Shown here piece after piece: positions 20,201-29,645 of a stretch of 64,000 nucleotides of DNA. A model generated the notes under the pieces. It was given only the letters and a program-made list of their open reading frames with translations. It made no database searches and was not told where the DNA came from. Both the position numbers and the translations under genes were made by a program. Origin of the DNA: Alloascoidea africana. Taxonomy: Eukaryota; Ascomycota; Alloascoideomycetes; Alloascoideales; Alloascoideaceae. Location: the NCBI GenBank assembly GCA_030581615.1, contig JAKTTT010000066.1:1-64000 (forward strand), read 5' to 3'. How positions within the stretch are numbered: the first letter of the stretch is position 1; the number at the start of each line of letters is the position of its first letter.

Positions 20201-22724
20201 GACTTCCAACTATTCCGACGACAATGCACTATACCATGATTTTCGCTATTCTACGGGTGATTACCGGCCCGATTGGTACCAAGAGATGATGTTGCGTTTT
20301 AGAGGAAACTACTTTAAAGGCCATATTGGCTATACCCCTAAAGCAGTCCGCAAGCTAGCATCTGAAAAGTCCAAAAATGTGGCTATTATTAAAGACAAGA
20401 TTTACGATTTAACTGGGTACCTCTCGGGAGAACTTTCCGTTCAGGCTCCCCCAGGAGAAGATGTTCCTAATGATGTGGATACCTCCTTTTTGGATACCAG
20501 TGTTTCAAATCTCTTTTTGAATTACAATGGACAAGACGTTACGAAAGATTTTAAATCGCTGAATCTGAACCCGGACCTTCGACGAGATATGATGGCCTGT
20601 CTTGACAATTTGTTTATGATAGGCAAAGTTGATTATAGATCTTCTGCAAGGTGTATGTTTGCTCGGTATTTCCTCCTGGCCATTTCGTGTTTCCTGGTTG
20701 CAGTTATCGGTTTCAAGTTTGTGGCCGCTTTGCAAATTAAAAAGAAGATGGTTCCTGAAAAGTCGCATCACTTTGTAATCATGCAAGTGCCTGTCTATAC
20801 AGAAGACGAATCCTCTGTTCGCAGAGCGGTGGATTCTCTGGCTCGTACAAAATATGACGATAAACGCAAGCTTCTCTTTGTCATTTGTGACGGTATGATT
20901 GTTGGTGCCGGCAACGATAGACCCACTCCAAGAATTGTTTTGGACATTTTGGGTGTTCCTGAAGATGTCGACGTTGAGCCTCTCAGTTTTGAGAGTTTAG
21001 GAGAAGGGAAAAGAAGAAACAATATGGCCAAGGTTTATTCTGGTCTTTACGAGACGCAAGGACATATTGTTCCTTATATTGTTGTTGTTAAAGTTGGTAC
21101 TCCCGAGGAAATCAATAAACCGGGAAATAGAGGTAAAAGAGATTCACAAATGTTATTGATGAGATTTTTGAATGCTGTTCATTACAATTTACCAATGAGT
21201 CCTATGGAATTGGAGATTCACCACCAGATTCAGGATGTGATTGGTGTTGATCCTTCTCTTTACGAATTTCTGTTCCAGGTCGATGCAGACACAGTTGTTG
21301 ATAAAGAGTCTGCGAATCTGATGATTGCTCAGATGGTATCCGACATGAAGATTATTGCAGTTTGTGGTGAAACAGGTCTATCAAACGCAAACAGTTCTAT
21401 TGTTACAATGGTTCAGGTGTACGAATACTTTATCTCTCACAATATGGCAAAGGCTTTTGAAAGTTTGTTTGGGAGTGTCACTTGTTTGCCCGGGTGTTTC
21501 ACCATGTTTAGAATATTTACCCCGGATAATGGGAAACCTCTTTTCGTTTCACATCCTGTTGTCAGAGGCTATCAAGAGAATAGAGTGGATACACTACATA
21601 TGAAGAATCTTCTTCATCTGGGCGAAGACCGTTACTTGACGACGCTTTTGATCAAGCATCATCCAAAGTATAAGACAAAGTTCAACCGATTGGCCAAAGC
21701 CTATACCATTGCGCCAGAGAATTGGAGAGTGTTTTTGTCGCAGAGAAGAAGATGGATTAATTCTACGATTCATAATTTGGTGGAGTTGGCTCCTATGGAA
21801 CAACTCTGTGGCTTTTGTTGTTTTTCAATGAGATTTGTGGTTCTTCTGGATTTGATCAGTACCATTATTCAACCCGTTACCGTTGCGTATTTGATTTATC
21901 TTTTCTATTCAATTGCAACTGCAGACAGCAAAAATGACATTCCAACAACGTCTTTAATCATGTTGGCTGCCATTTACGGCTTACAGGCAATCATTTTTTT
22001 GCTGCGAAGACGATGGGATATGATTGCGTGGATGTTGTTGTACATCATTGCCATTCCTGTTTATTCGCTTGGTCTACCATTGTATGCGTTTTGGAATATG
22101 GATGACTTTTCTTGGGGTGATACAAGAGTGGTGCTTGGAGACAAGGGCAACAAGAAGATTGTTATTTCGAATGAGGGCGAATTTGATCCTGCTTCAATTC
22201 CTAGGCAAACTTGGGACGAGTTTAGAGCAGACATGTGGCAAAAAGGTGATAATAGAGCAAGTCGAGCCTTTTCCCTTGGGCCCCAGTCTGAAATTGCAAG
22301 TAACTATCCTTATGGAGATATGAACTCGATGTACTCGAAAGCTCTTGACACAAGCAGCAACTATCGATCTCTCAACAATCCGTTTGATACCGCTTCCACG
22401 TTGAATTATGACCGAAGACGTTCTGCAATGTCAGGACAACTAACACGAGATCGTCGAAGTACAAGCTCCTCTCAACTGTTGTTGAAAACGGGTAGCATTG
22501 GTAATGAGTCCGAGATGGCTCTTTTGAGACCATCCAACACAGGCGAACCATCCGATCAACAATTGGCAGAAGAGTTGAGAAGAATTTTGAACTCTGCAGA
22601 TTTGATGAACGTCACGAAACGAACTCTACGCGAAACCCTCGAGGAAACTTTTGGAATGCCCTTGTCCCATCGTAAAGAGTTTATTGATTATGCGACTGAA
22701 GCTATCCTCAAGGGAGAGCTGTAA
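17208..22724 (+). CDS. Chitin synthase with myosin motor-like domain (class V/VII)
   Basis: Two exons, 17208-17508 and 17581-22724, give 1814 residues. The 72-nt intron is in frame and has no stop, so an unspliced reading gives 1838. The enzyme polymerises N-acetylglucosamine from UDP-GlcNAc at the plasma membrane of growing tips and septa. Domains in order: a myosin-like head (about 1-720) with P-loop GEPGSGKSE at 82-90; a membrane segment near residue 870; a cytochrome b5-like fold (SIHGYVFDVTQF, about 910); further membrane segments near 1130; and a GT2 catalytic domain with QVDADTVVD, EDRYLTTLL and QRRRWINSTIHNL. C-terminal membrane helices are followed by a DEK_C domain (last 55 residues). 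Length and order fit class V or VII. The P-loop departs from the myosin GESGAGKT, so ATPase activity is doubtful. Confidence 0.95.
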   Translation: MSGSDISTLPFSQIDETGITASCASRFHQNLPYSYIGTGAIVAINTFKKISIEQTECFKGLANRALRRLVLRDESQVITFLGEPGSGKSEFKQIVANHILGSYICYYNVAFLPSLCQLTKSPLPGESKSALALKIKDAQTIFSAFTTTKTTSSNSASRAGQVIELQYDEKSMLVGATMLDYRLERSRITKVPTSERNFHIFYYLLSGLSDVERDHLQLNAPDQSRFHYLGHPSQLYITGIDDTQKFQELRLAFKSLAFSRSEVANICQLLAAIIHIGQLQFVDSNANSLTGDGSATIASTKTLSAIAHFLGVRPTLLENCLLYKTVLINKDRVTNVLDADGARKNADELARCLYTLLFSWVVDKINTRILQAAGDVPIGEVEKTISIVDFPGFSISSANSSLDKLLHNSAIEYLQNYMLNCYFEKSSNVLDSEGIPIPNTAYFDNSDIVKTLFRPSLGLLSIIDSYSRKNKTDTALLHSLERRFEKNPVVEVTTRSQRSFVIKHFSGEVEYSANSLLYNNSETISVDAINLFTSSSTSNFLQAVFQSSAVINEESSAGGTAVKAQLSSMPTRQPTQIRRSSTKRTAAREAAARREALKQENEEGTSKRTTRRARDTGESSFAACGQFTSAIENLIDSFEAANPYFVICLKPNDRKIANQFDARCVRQQVTAFELPEIIRRVKTIDFGLFVPFKEFITLAEKNESLKEGEGGESVFGKDSNVGEKQQAERLVRKLGWIERDVRIGITGLVISERVWLELVDPENKMVYKKDDDSSVYPMASTNDYADNDAFFYDPNSDARTIMSTQNGNSNMFRFNDAKSNYSASIMHIKDNDEVAGQAVAEIPISGKRKIWMFIVKLFTWFIPDKMVEKVGRMPRKDVRIAWREKVAINIMIWLACGGIILFLVGFSSLICPNQHVYSLGELSDYSFSNSPKKSYVSIHGYVFDVTQFSSSHYPTIVPRRSILVYTGKDASQLFPLPVSALCNGTNGGQVSQYINLGSTSNYSDDNALYHDFRYSTGDYRPDWYQEMMLRFRGNYFKGHIGYTPKAVRKLASEKSKNVAIIKDKIYDLTGYLSGELSVQAPPGEDVPNDVDTSFLDTSVSNLFLNYNGQDVTKDFKSLNLNPDLRRDMMACLDNLFMIGKVDYRSSARCMFARYFLLAISCFLVAVIGFKFVAALQIKKKMVPEKSHHFVIMQVPVYTEDESSVRRAVDSLARTKYDDKRKLLFVICDGMIVGAGNDRPTPRIVLDILGVPEDVDVEPLSFESLGEGKRRNNMAKVYSGLYETQGHIVPYIVVVKVGTPEEINKPGNRGKRDSQMLLMRFLNAVHYNLPMSPMELEIHHQIQDVIGVDPSLYEFLFQVDADTVVDKESANLMIAQMVSDMKIIAVCGETGLSNANSSIVTMVQVYEYFISHNMAKAFESLFGSVTCLPGCFTMFRIFTPDNGKPLFVSHPVVRGYQENRVDTLHMKNLLHLGEDRYLTTLLIKHHPKYKTKFNRLAKAYTIAPENWRVFLSQRRRWINSTIHNLVELAPMEQLCGFCCFSMRFVVLLDLISTIIQPVTVAYLIYLFYSIATADSKNDIPTTSLIMLAAIYGLQAIIFLLRRRWDMIAWMLLYIIAIPVYSLGLPLYAFWNMDDFSWGDTRVVLGDKGNKKIVISNEGEFDPASIPRQTWDEFRADMWQKGDNRASRAFSLGPQSEIASNYPYGDMNSMYSKALDTSSNYRSLNNPFDTASTLNYDRRRSAMSGQLTRDRRSTSSSQLLLKTGSIGNESEMALLRPSNTGEPSDQQLAEELRRILNSADLMNVTKRTLRETLEETFGMPLSHRKEFIDYATEAILKGEL
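17509..17580 (+). other. In-frame 72-nt intron in the chitin synthase motor domain
   Basis: Donor GTTCGT, branch-like CCAACTAACC, pyrimidine-rich tract and acceptor CCAG. It is 24 codons long without a stop. Removing it joins ANHILG directly to ESKSALALKIK, the expected motor-domain sequence, whereas the intron would insert a hydrophobic stretch. Confidence 0.85.
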
Positions 22725-22986
22725 CCACTTTAAGGAATTCTACTGACTTGTTTGTTTCCATTGCCTTTTTTTTTCTTAGTTTTTGTCCAAGAAAGTAAAC
22801 ATTCTTGAATATACATTAGCATTAGTCCGTTTTTTTCTTCTTTAATTTGCTACCTAATATAAAACACAGACTCTTCATACACATTTTTTAATCAAAGACA
22901 TTCTTTTGATCGAGTTCTACTACATATACATGCATGCAAGCCAATTTATATGAATAAGATACAGAGAAGTTGTCAGTTCCATCATC
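22725..22986. terminator. Convergent 3' region, chitin synthase / PPWD1
   Basis: 262 bp between two convergent stops, AT-rich, with T runs (22767-22775, 22828-22835) and several TATATA/TACATA strings of the kind used as yeast 3'-end efficiency elements. Confidence 0.35.
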
Positions 22987-25333
22987 TCATTCCAATAGAG
23001 AAACAGAGACAATCATTGGCGGATCAAGAGGTTTGTTGTTCTTATCTGTATCCAAACGCTCTATTTTTTTCACAACTTCCATACCACTGGTAACCCTTCC
23101 GAAAACGCTATGTTTGTTATCTAGCCAAGGCTGCATTTACAAGTTAGTAAATAATTGTCGAATCTTTCAGTTCAAAACCAGGAGAAAAAAAAACTTACAG
23201 TTTTGAGAGTCGTGATGAAAAACTGGGATCCATTTGTATTGGGGCCAGCGTTTGCCATGCTCACAGTAAACGGCTTATCGTGTCTCAGCTCGGGCACAAA
23301 CTCATCTTTGAAATGGCCTCCCCAGCAACTTTCACCGCCTGTTCCGTCTCCCAATGGGTCACCACCTTGAATCATGAACTTGGGTATAACTCGGTGGAAT
23401 ATAGTATTATCGTAATAACCTCTTTGACTCAGATTTACAAAGTTTTCCACCGTTCTCGGTACAAGTTTCGGGAAAAGCTCGATTTTAATATCACCCATGG
23501 TCGTGTGCAATGTTGCGTTTGAAATTTGCCCCTCGCTAGTATCGATTCGGGCCCCAGGATGGTTGTTGATTTCTGAACTGTCCGCGTCTTTGGCATTGTG
23601 ATCCGAGACAACCAGATCTGCTGGATTCTCGTTATATATGTCTCTACTTTGCCTAATGGCTTTTAAATCGGGATCCCCTTTGACATGGCAAAAGATGAAG
23701 AATCTGCTACGTTCCACACCGGCCGCTATCAAAACGGGATCTCTTTCAAATGCCTCGGACAGGATCGCGTTCTCGCTGGCCGCCATATCAATCGTCATAA
23801 CTTTCTTCCGCTTTGGGAAACCTTGGAACAGTGCAATCTGGGTGAATGGTACAGTTCTATCTTCGTGATTCCCCAGAATTCGCACACATTGATTTGTGAT
23901 AATGCTTACCACTTTGATTCCAAGTAACGAAGGGTACATTAGAAAATTGCCCGTTTGATCAAATAGTACATTTCTTCTTGGATGAGTTTTGCAGCTGCTT
24001 TCTTGGTCTTGACTGGAAGAGCTATTATCTGTGGTGTAAACTTCCACCAATTCTTTCTCAAGATCAACGCGTTTCTTAAATTCATGGTCAGTGAGAACCA
24101 CATAAGCCGTTTCTGCGTCCTGCATTTCTGTAGCTGCTTGGATCGATTCGTCATACTTGCGATGCAATTTCCCCGTTTTCACGTTGAATATTCGGATTTG
24201 GGAATCTGGATAGGACAAAGTTGCGAATTTCTCACAATCGGGAGATACAGTGATACAACAAATACCAGATTTGGATTTTCGAATATCGTAAAGATCAGTT
24301 GAACTTTTCAATTCGAATGATACGGCGGTTGGTTTGGGAAATTCAATAGTGGGAGTCCAATACTCCAACATTCCACTATCATCTCCAGAAATTACGCAAT
24401 TGTACTTTGCGTTGAAATCCATGGTTGATACTGAGACTCGGTGGATTGAAGAGCTCGATGCGATCGGCTCGTTCGAGTCGGATGTTGGGTCATAAATATA
24501 GAGCAAGTTTGAAAATTGGCAAGACCTAAAGAGTTCATGTTAGTGCATTTCCAAAAGCGGAGAATTTAAATGAGATTTGTCATACACTATCAAACGGGTA
24601 TCACCTTCGTATTTTGCAAAGCACACTGTTCTCGGCTCATAGTCTAGTTTTATAATATTGATCATATCTGGGGCAAGTTTTACTTGTTAGACACACACAA
24701 ACACCAACCCACCAAAAGATTGCAAAATTTTCTTCTTACCTAGATTGACTGTATCGAATACTTTGATAGTACGATCTGAAGATATACTCGCAACAAGTTT
24801 GCCATTCCAACTGAATCTGACTTGTTTCACACCACCCTTAGCATGGGCCCAAAACTGTTTCAAAAACTCCAAATTTCCTTCGTCTTTCTTTTGCCAAAAC
24901 TTGAGATGTCCATCTTTTGAGCCCGTGACAACTATATCTATTTGTGAGCTGGCTACTGAAGTTGAAGTTGCTGTTGAAGTTGAGGAGGAGGGTGGGAGCG
25001 GGGCAATTGCAATGCTCGTGATAACATCGCGGTGCAGATACGAATAGCGATATGAAGTGAAAGAAGGGATATTAGAGAGGTGAAGCTTAGTGTTGAACAG
25101 TCTCTTCTTCTTCTTCCTTGCTTTGGAGAGCTGACGAGCCGCCTCTGTGGTGTTGGTGGAGGGGATAGCGGGACCAACAAAGTCATCATCCGAGGAACCA
25201 CTTTCCGCATCTAAACAAAGCCCAGAGAAATTGGTTAGATATAACCATACCATTGAAATAATCATAACGAAAAGCACAAGCGCTCGAGTTGTTCCAACCT
25301 ACCTGATGCGGAATGTGTGTTTGTCCTTTTCAT
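22987..25333 (-). CDS. WD40-repeat cyclophilin, PPWD1 type (peptidyl-prolyl isomerase)
   Basis: Five exons, 25333-25303, 25210-24740, 24667-24586, 24525-23199 and 23130-22987, give 684 residues (PPWD1 about 646). PPWD1 is a nuclear, spliceosome-associated prolyl isomerase. An acidic N-terminus ([15 protein letters not shown]) is followed by WD repeats, seen in [56 protein letters not shown] and [20 protein letters not shown]. The C-terminal 165 residues are a cyclophilin with [26 protein letters not shown] (catalytic Arg region), [15 protein letters not shown] and [12 protein letters not shown]. The first exon is 31 nt. The exon 3/4 junction at GT|GTATGAC is set by frame. It converges on the chitin synthase. 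Confidence 0.92.
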
Positions 25334-25601
25334 GGTGGTGTAGGTAAGAAAAAAGAAAGCTGGAAGAGAAAGTAAAGTAGACTTGACTTTTCACAACCTT
25401 CGAAACACGACCAAACGTCAATATTTTACTACACAGGGGTCTGTTTGGATAGAATAAAATAAACCTCAATATTTTTAAACTGTACTAATATCTAGATAAC
25501 AGAAATATATCACATTATGCAAACAAAACAACCAAACATTAAAAAAAATTAAGAAATGAAAACGCTCAATCTTTAATGCCATTTTCACTATCGCTTAATC
25601 T
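25334..25601. other. Intergenic spacer, PPWD1 promoter
   Basis: 268 bp between two tandem minus-strand genes; AT-rich, with an A-rich run at about 25539-25560. I see no clear motif. Confidence 0.4.
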
Positions 25602-25884
25602 TCACCTTGCTTCAAATTGGACTATTCATCCCAGAGTTAGTTAATAAGGGGGAGCAAAAATATGAGGTTATTTATAACTTACCCATTCTTCTCGTCCTAC
25701 TCTTGTACAAAACTCTCCCACCGCACTCTTTACATCGAACAGGATCACCCTTGTTTAGAGAAAAAGTCGCTGCACAATTCGCACAGATATATCTAACACC
25801 GTAATTCTTAATAGCCGCTATTCCAGAGGCAGCTGCACCCAGTTGGGAAGAAGATACGGGGGGAACAAACGCTTCTCTGCTCAT
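25602..25884 (-). CDS. RPC10: RNA polymerase I/II/III shared subunit ABC10-alpha (Rpc10/Rpb12)
   Basis: Two exons, 25884-25683 and 25621-25602, give 73 residues (yeast 70). This zinc-ribbon protein is an essential small subunit of all three nuclear RNA polymerases. The spliced product ends with the family signature: [20 protein letters not shown], then [20 protein letters not shown], then EAR. The CXXC pairs bind zinc. The last exon is only 20 nt and supplies the end of the protein (QFEAR and stop); without splicing the ORF would end in GKL. Upstream lie two TTACCCGG elements and a CACGTG box. Confidence 0.95.
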
Positions 25885-25986
25885 ATTGTCTTGTGTTTAA
25901 TAATCGTGGATCGTGCTCTCTTCTCAAAAGTGAAAAGAAAAAAAAAAAGTGGTAGTTTGGTGTCCTAGGTCACGTGTAGATGTAAA

Positions 25987-25994
25987 TTACCCGG
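25987..25994 (+). promoter_or_regulatory. TTACCCGG element upstream of RPC10
   Basis: Exact TTACCCGG, 103 bp upstream of the RPC10 ATG, next to a CACGTG box at 25972-25977. Ribosome- and polymerase-related promoters in yeasts often use Reb1 and Cbf1-type sites; the assignment here is by motif only. Confidence 0.5.
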
Positions 25995-26164
25995 ATTGCC
26001 ATATGAAGAAAGTCTGTACATTTTGAGAAACAGCTATGCTGAGCTTTCTACATTAAGAACCGTTGTCTTTTTTTCTGCTGAAAATGGTAAATAGAAGAGA
26101 AGAGTAGGGAAGATGATCGGTAAGAGGCAGTTTCAGACGGGGCTATTCTGAAAAGATCTATATT

Positions 26165-26172
26165 CCGGGTAA
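26165..26172 (-). promoter_or_regulatory. Second TTACCCGG element upstream of RPC10
   Basis: CCGGGTAA on the plus strand, 281 bp upstream of the RPC10 ATG and in opposite orientation to the site at 25987. Confidence 0.4.
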
Positions 26173-26412
26173 TTCAGCTTCACCCGTGTACGGCTGATGC
26201 TTGGCGTTTTTGTGGAGATTTTTTGAGAAAACAAAGTCATTTTTTTGGTTTCTATATAAAAATAGAAATCAGAGATAATCTACAGGGAGGAAGGACATTT
26301 GAGATTTCGATCCATAATCTCAAAATTCATAAACTGATTGATGATGGAAGCCAAAATACGAGCGAGCGAGCGAGTATGAAATTTCAAGTCTGATTGAGAA
26401 AGAGTGGTTTGC

Positions 26413-26440
26413 ATGTAAATGTAAATGTAAATGTAAATGT
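26413..26440. repeat. (GTAAAT)n microsatellite
   Basis: More than four tandem copies of the hexamer GTAAAT in intergenic DNA. Confidence 0.9.
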
Positions 26441-27712
26441 ATATACGAGTTCAAAAGATATATTTTGAGATACACACAATACAAGTGGGTTTTGTATTTG
26501 AGTACACACATACATATTTTTATTTTGGTGGGAACGTCTCTATTATTTTGAAGAATTCACATGCCATTTTTTTTTTGTTTTTTTCGTATTTTATCAATCA
26601 AAGTCTCATCTCAGTCAGGATGTAACTGGTGTATTGATTGGCGCCATCGAGTTGGGTTCCACGGCATTTTGTTTATGTGATTTACGAATAAGGGGATTAT
26701 CCAAAGTGATTTAAAGAGACTGTTTGGCGCATACCAAAAATGGGTACGAGAAGAGGACGACGGACGCATGGGGCTCATCTGATTCTAATTGCTTAATCTG
26801 AGGCAAAGAGAAATTGGTATTGAAGTTGAAACCCAACCCAGTTACGAGTGTGTGATTGTGGGAGTTAGAAGCCATGTATAGAAACTCGAATCGAATCGAT
26901 TACCAAGGGGATTTGAACTGTGTGAATTTTAATACCGGCGTGATTTTTCCCCATTTCCGTGTGCTTTTTTCCCCCTAAATATTTTAATTTTGTGAATTTT
27001 GTAGGTGTTGATCCTATTCGGAAAAACATGATGGTACAGTCACAGCCTCTTTTCGTGCTCAAGACCAAGGCCAAGATCAAGGTCTGAGACAAGATAATTG
27101 GTCCCTGATGATTTTCTGATTCCTCTTGCTTGGATCTTGCACAGCCCAGCACAAGCATTTTTTTTCTATCTATTTTTTTTTGCTTTCTCTCTGATTCTGC
27201 ATATATGATGAAGGTGAATAATTTTTATGGAGCAATTTCTTGTATTTGGTTGTGGTTGCATTATTTTTTGTTTTTTTGTTGAGCCTCTTGTATCTCATCA
27301 TTTTTGAAATAGCAGAATAGTATATCCGGAACAAATAGACTTTTATTATATTACGGCCAGATTACTATTATTTTGTTTCGATGTTTGATGCGCGGAAGCA
27401 AGCAAGGAAGATTGGAACAAACCCAATTAAAATAGCAGGTTCTTTTTGGTGTTAGCCCATATTGGCATTGTGTGGCTGAAATTTGCAACATTGCAAGAAA
27501 CAAGAAGCAAACGAAATGGAGAGTCTGGAGAAGAAGGTGGAGGAGGGTTTCATGGAATGTGCTACTTGGGAGCATTTAGGCCCGGGCCGAGACAGGGCTA
27601 AAGCCGGCCCGGTGGAGAGGGACTGGGCGTACGCAAGAGAAACAGCGTAAACCGAGTCAGCGACGACTGGCTGGAGCGATGAGATGAGCTCGATGGGCTT
27701 GTGCCCCTGCGA

Positions 27713-27720
27713 CCGGGTAA
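27713..27720 (-). promoter_or_regulatory. TTACCCGG element in the GC-rich block
   Basis: CCGGGTAA on the plus strand, far (about 1.8-1.9 kb) from both flanking start codons. It may be a chance match in GC-rich sequence or a chromatin-boundary-type site. Confidence 0.25.
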
Positions 27721-27920
27721 CGGGCAGTCTGGCAGAGGTGTTGGTCGGCGGGAATTGGCTTTTGGCTCTGGGACCGTTGGGCCCAGCTGGGAAATCCAAT
27801 TGGTATGCCCAGATTTCACCGGTGGTTGGCGACACGCGCCCACGGACCCAGTTAACGGAGGTCGCTGGAGGTCGCGCCAAATCCGATCCAGAAGCCCGTC
27901 GGAGGCCCCCAAACCCTAAG

Positions 27921-27949
27921 CACACGGGATCCCGTGTGGGATCCCACAC
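27921..27949. repeat. Two overlapping perfect palindromes around GGGATCCC
   Basis: CACACGGGATCCCGTGTG (18 bp, 27921-27938) is a perfect palindrome. It shares its last five bases with GTGTGGGATCCCACAC (16 bp, 27934-27949), another perfect palindrome. Both centre on GGGATCCC. Confidence 0.9.
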
Positions 27950-28666
27950 CGGCCCCAGACTTGAACCTGCTCTGGATTGTGCCCATTTTTTCACCGTGAA
28001 AAAAGTACAAAAAGGCGCCGTAGAGTGCCGTCCCGGGCCTGTATTTTGGGGGTGTTACGTCAGAAAAAGAAAAAACTAGTGGCCACACGGAGAAAGGGGC
28101 CTAAAAAAAATGGTGGATAGTTTGGCTAGTGGCAACCTAGAGCAGCACGGGGGGGTGTCCGTACCAGAGACACGACCTCAACCTCAACGGCGATAAAGAG
28201 CATCGCACTAGCAGCCTCTTTTTTGGCTTTTGTCCGATTTGCTCACTAACTGTCTGTTTCCTGGTCTAGTTTAGCCTTGCGTTTCGTTTCGTTTAGTTTT
28301 GTGTTTTTTTTTTTTTTTAGTTTTGGCTTTGCAACCTGCCGAAATACACGCTGTCCAGGCCTGCAATTCCAAGATACAATAGGATAGGGGGGTGCTGGCG
28401 ATCTATGGCATAATACTGCGCGGCCTGGGTGTGAAACAATAATTCTGAACGGGAGATGATATGGATCAAAAGCCCCCAGAATCAGCAGCACGGCTCCTAG
28501 GGCCCAAATAATAGTATTTTGGGGAGAATGGCTGTGCCGGGGCATGATTGGATTGGATTGGCACCTGCAAGATAATGATAATACCGGAACAACACACCGC
28601 GCCAGAGACATTCCATGCGTCTGCGACCCTTCCATACAGACCCGTGCAGCCGGGTCTGCACCGAAA

Positions 28667-28701
28667 CTACCCGCCGGGCTGCCGCGGGCTACCCGCCGGG
28701 C
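28667..28701. repeat. Short direct repeat CTACCCGCCGGGC x2
   Basis: The 13-mer occurs at 28667-28679 and 28689-28701 in a very GC-rich stretch. It is followed by repeated CTGCCTGCCGC units. Confidence 0.85.
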
Positions 28702-28854
28702 GCGCCCCCACTGCGCCTGCCTGCCGCCTGCCTGCCGCCGACCTACGCTCCACGACGGGGGACGGGGAAAATCTCCAAAGCCAACCTGCTGCAATCCGAT
28801 CCCTGTGGGCAGACATTCTCGGTTGCAAGGTTGGTGCAGCTGGCTGGTGCTGGT

Positions 28855-28890
28855 GTTGACGCTGTTGCTGACGCTGTTGCTGACGCTGGT
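28855..28890. repeat. 12-bp tandem repeat, GCTGTTGCTGAC unit
   Basis: About three tandem units of a 12-mer in the GC-rich upstream region of the SWIRM gene. Confidence 0.8.
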
Positions 28891-29413
28891 CCTGGCACCA
28901 ACACCGATGTTTCTTCCCCGATTGCCAGGTGAGACACCGTCATCTCGTCAAGAGGGTCCTAGTTTCCAGATCCCACCCGTCACTGTTTGGCCCGCTACGC
29001 TACGTTACATCATCTCCGCCCTGCACTTGCTGCGGCGAGTAGCAGCCCCACGCATGTCCATGTGCACGTACATGTCGTGACGGCAGCTTGCATATGCGTG
29101 GAAAGGGAAAAACGCATGTGCGTTTTGCGTCGCTGCACAAGACAAGAGATGGAAAACGGTGAAACAAGAAGCTAAAAAAAAAAAAAACTACGTTTTTAAA
29201 TTTTCCAACTCTCCTTTTAGGGATCTCCTGGGACTCATGTGTGGGCATATGGACACACCGGGGCCCAACAAAAAGCAAAGACAAAAATAAAAATAAAAAT
29301 AAAAGTAAAAGCAAAAAATAAAAAATAAAAGGTGGAAGTGAAATACTAAAAGTGAGAGACTTGGAAAGTGCTGAAAAGTCAATTCGGTCATAATCTTACC
29401 GCGGATAAACCAA

Positions 29414-29494
29414 GTATATATATATACACAATAAGATCTCTTGTTCTTATCGCCTTTTTCTCTTCTCTCTTTCTCCCTCTCTCTCTCTCTCTCC
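29414..29494 (+). promoter_or_regulatory. TATA run and CT-rich tract upstream of the SWIRM gene
   Basis: A TATATATATATA element at about 29414-29427 is followed by a CT-rich tract (29455-29494) ending in CCAG, about 150-230 bp before the ATG at 29646. This resembles a yeast TATA plus pyrimidine-rich initiation region. The CCAG could also be the acceptor of a 5'-UTR intron. Confidence 0.5.
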
Positions 29495-29645
29495 AGCATC
29501 GACTCCCTTCCATCTCTCGCTTGTTTTGGTCGCCGTCCTCCCCCCACAACTTCAGCTTCAGCTTCAACCTCAACCCAACCCTTATCACCCAGCATTCGTA
29601 CTAACGAATTTTGAAATTAAAGGACGGAAATCCGGTGTAATCATA

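Larger units (their letters stand above)
25885..29645. other. 3.8-kb intergenic region between RPC10 and the SWIRM gene
   Basis: A gene-free stretch between two divergent genes. 25.9-27.5 kb is AT-rich with homopolymer runs, a CACGTG at 25972-25977 and a (GTAAAT)n repeat. About 27.58-28.95 kb is strikingly GC-rich and contains overlapping palindromes and short direct repeats. 29.1-29.65 kb is the likely core promoter and leader of the SWIRM gene, with a TATA run and CT tract. Stop-free frames in the GC-rich part (27452-27994 on -, 27684-28079 and 28544-29080 on +) have no domain, no ATG where tested, or sit in repeats; I do not call them genes. Long regulatory DNA or an unrecognised ncRNA are both possible. 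Confidence 0.5.

Noticed and set aside
27452-27994. 180-codon minus-strand open frame in the GC-rich block
   Set aside because: It begins at a near-cognate codon, overlaps other open frames on both strands, spans palindromes and has no domain; GC-rich DNA has few stops.
28544-29080. 178-codon plus-strand open frame with overlapping frames beside it
   Set aside because: It runs through short direct repeats, is open in more than one frame, and the product has no recognisable feature.
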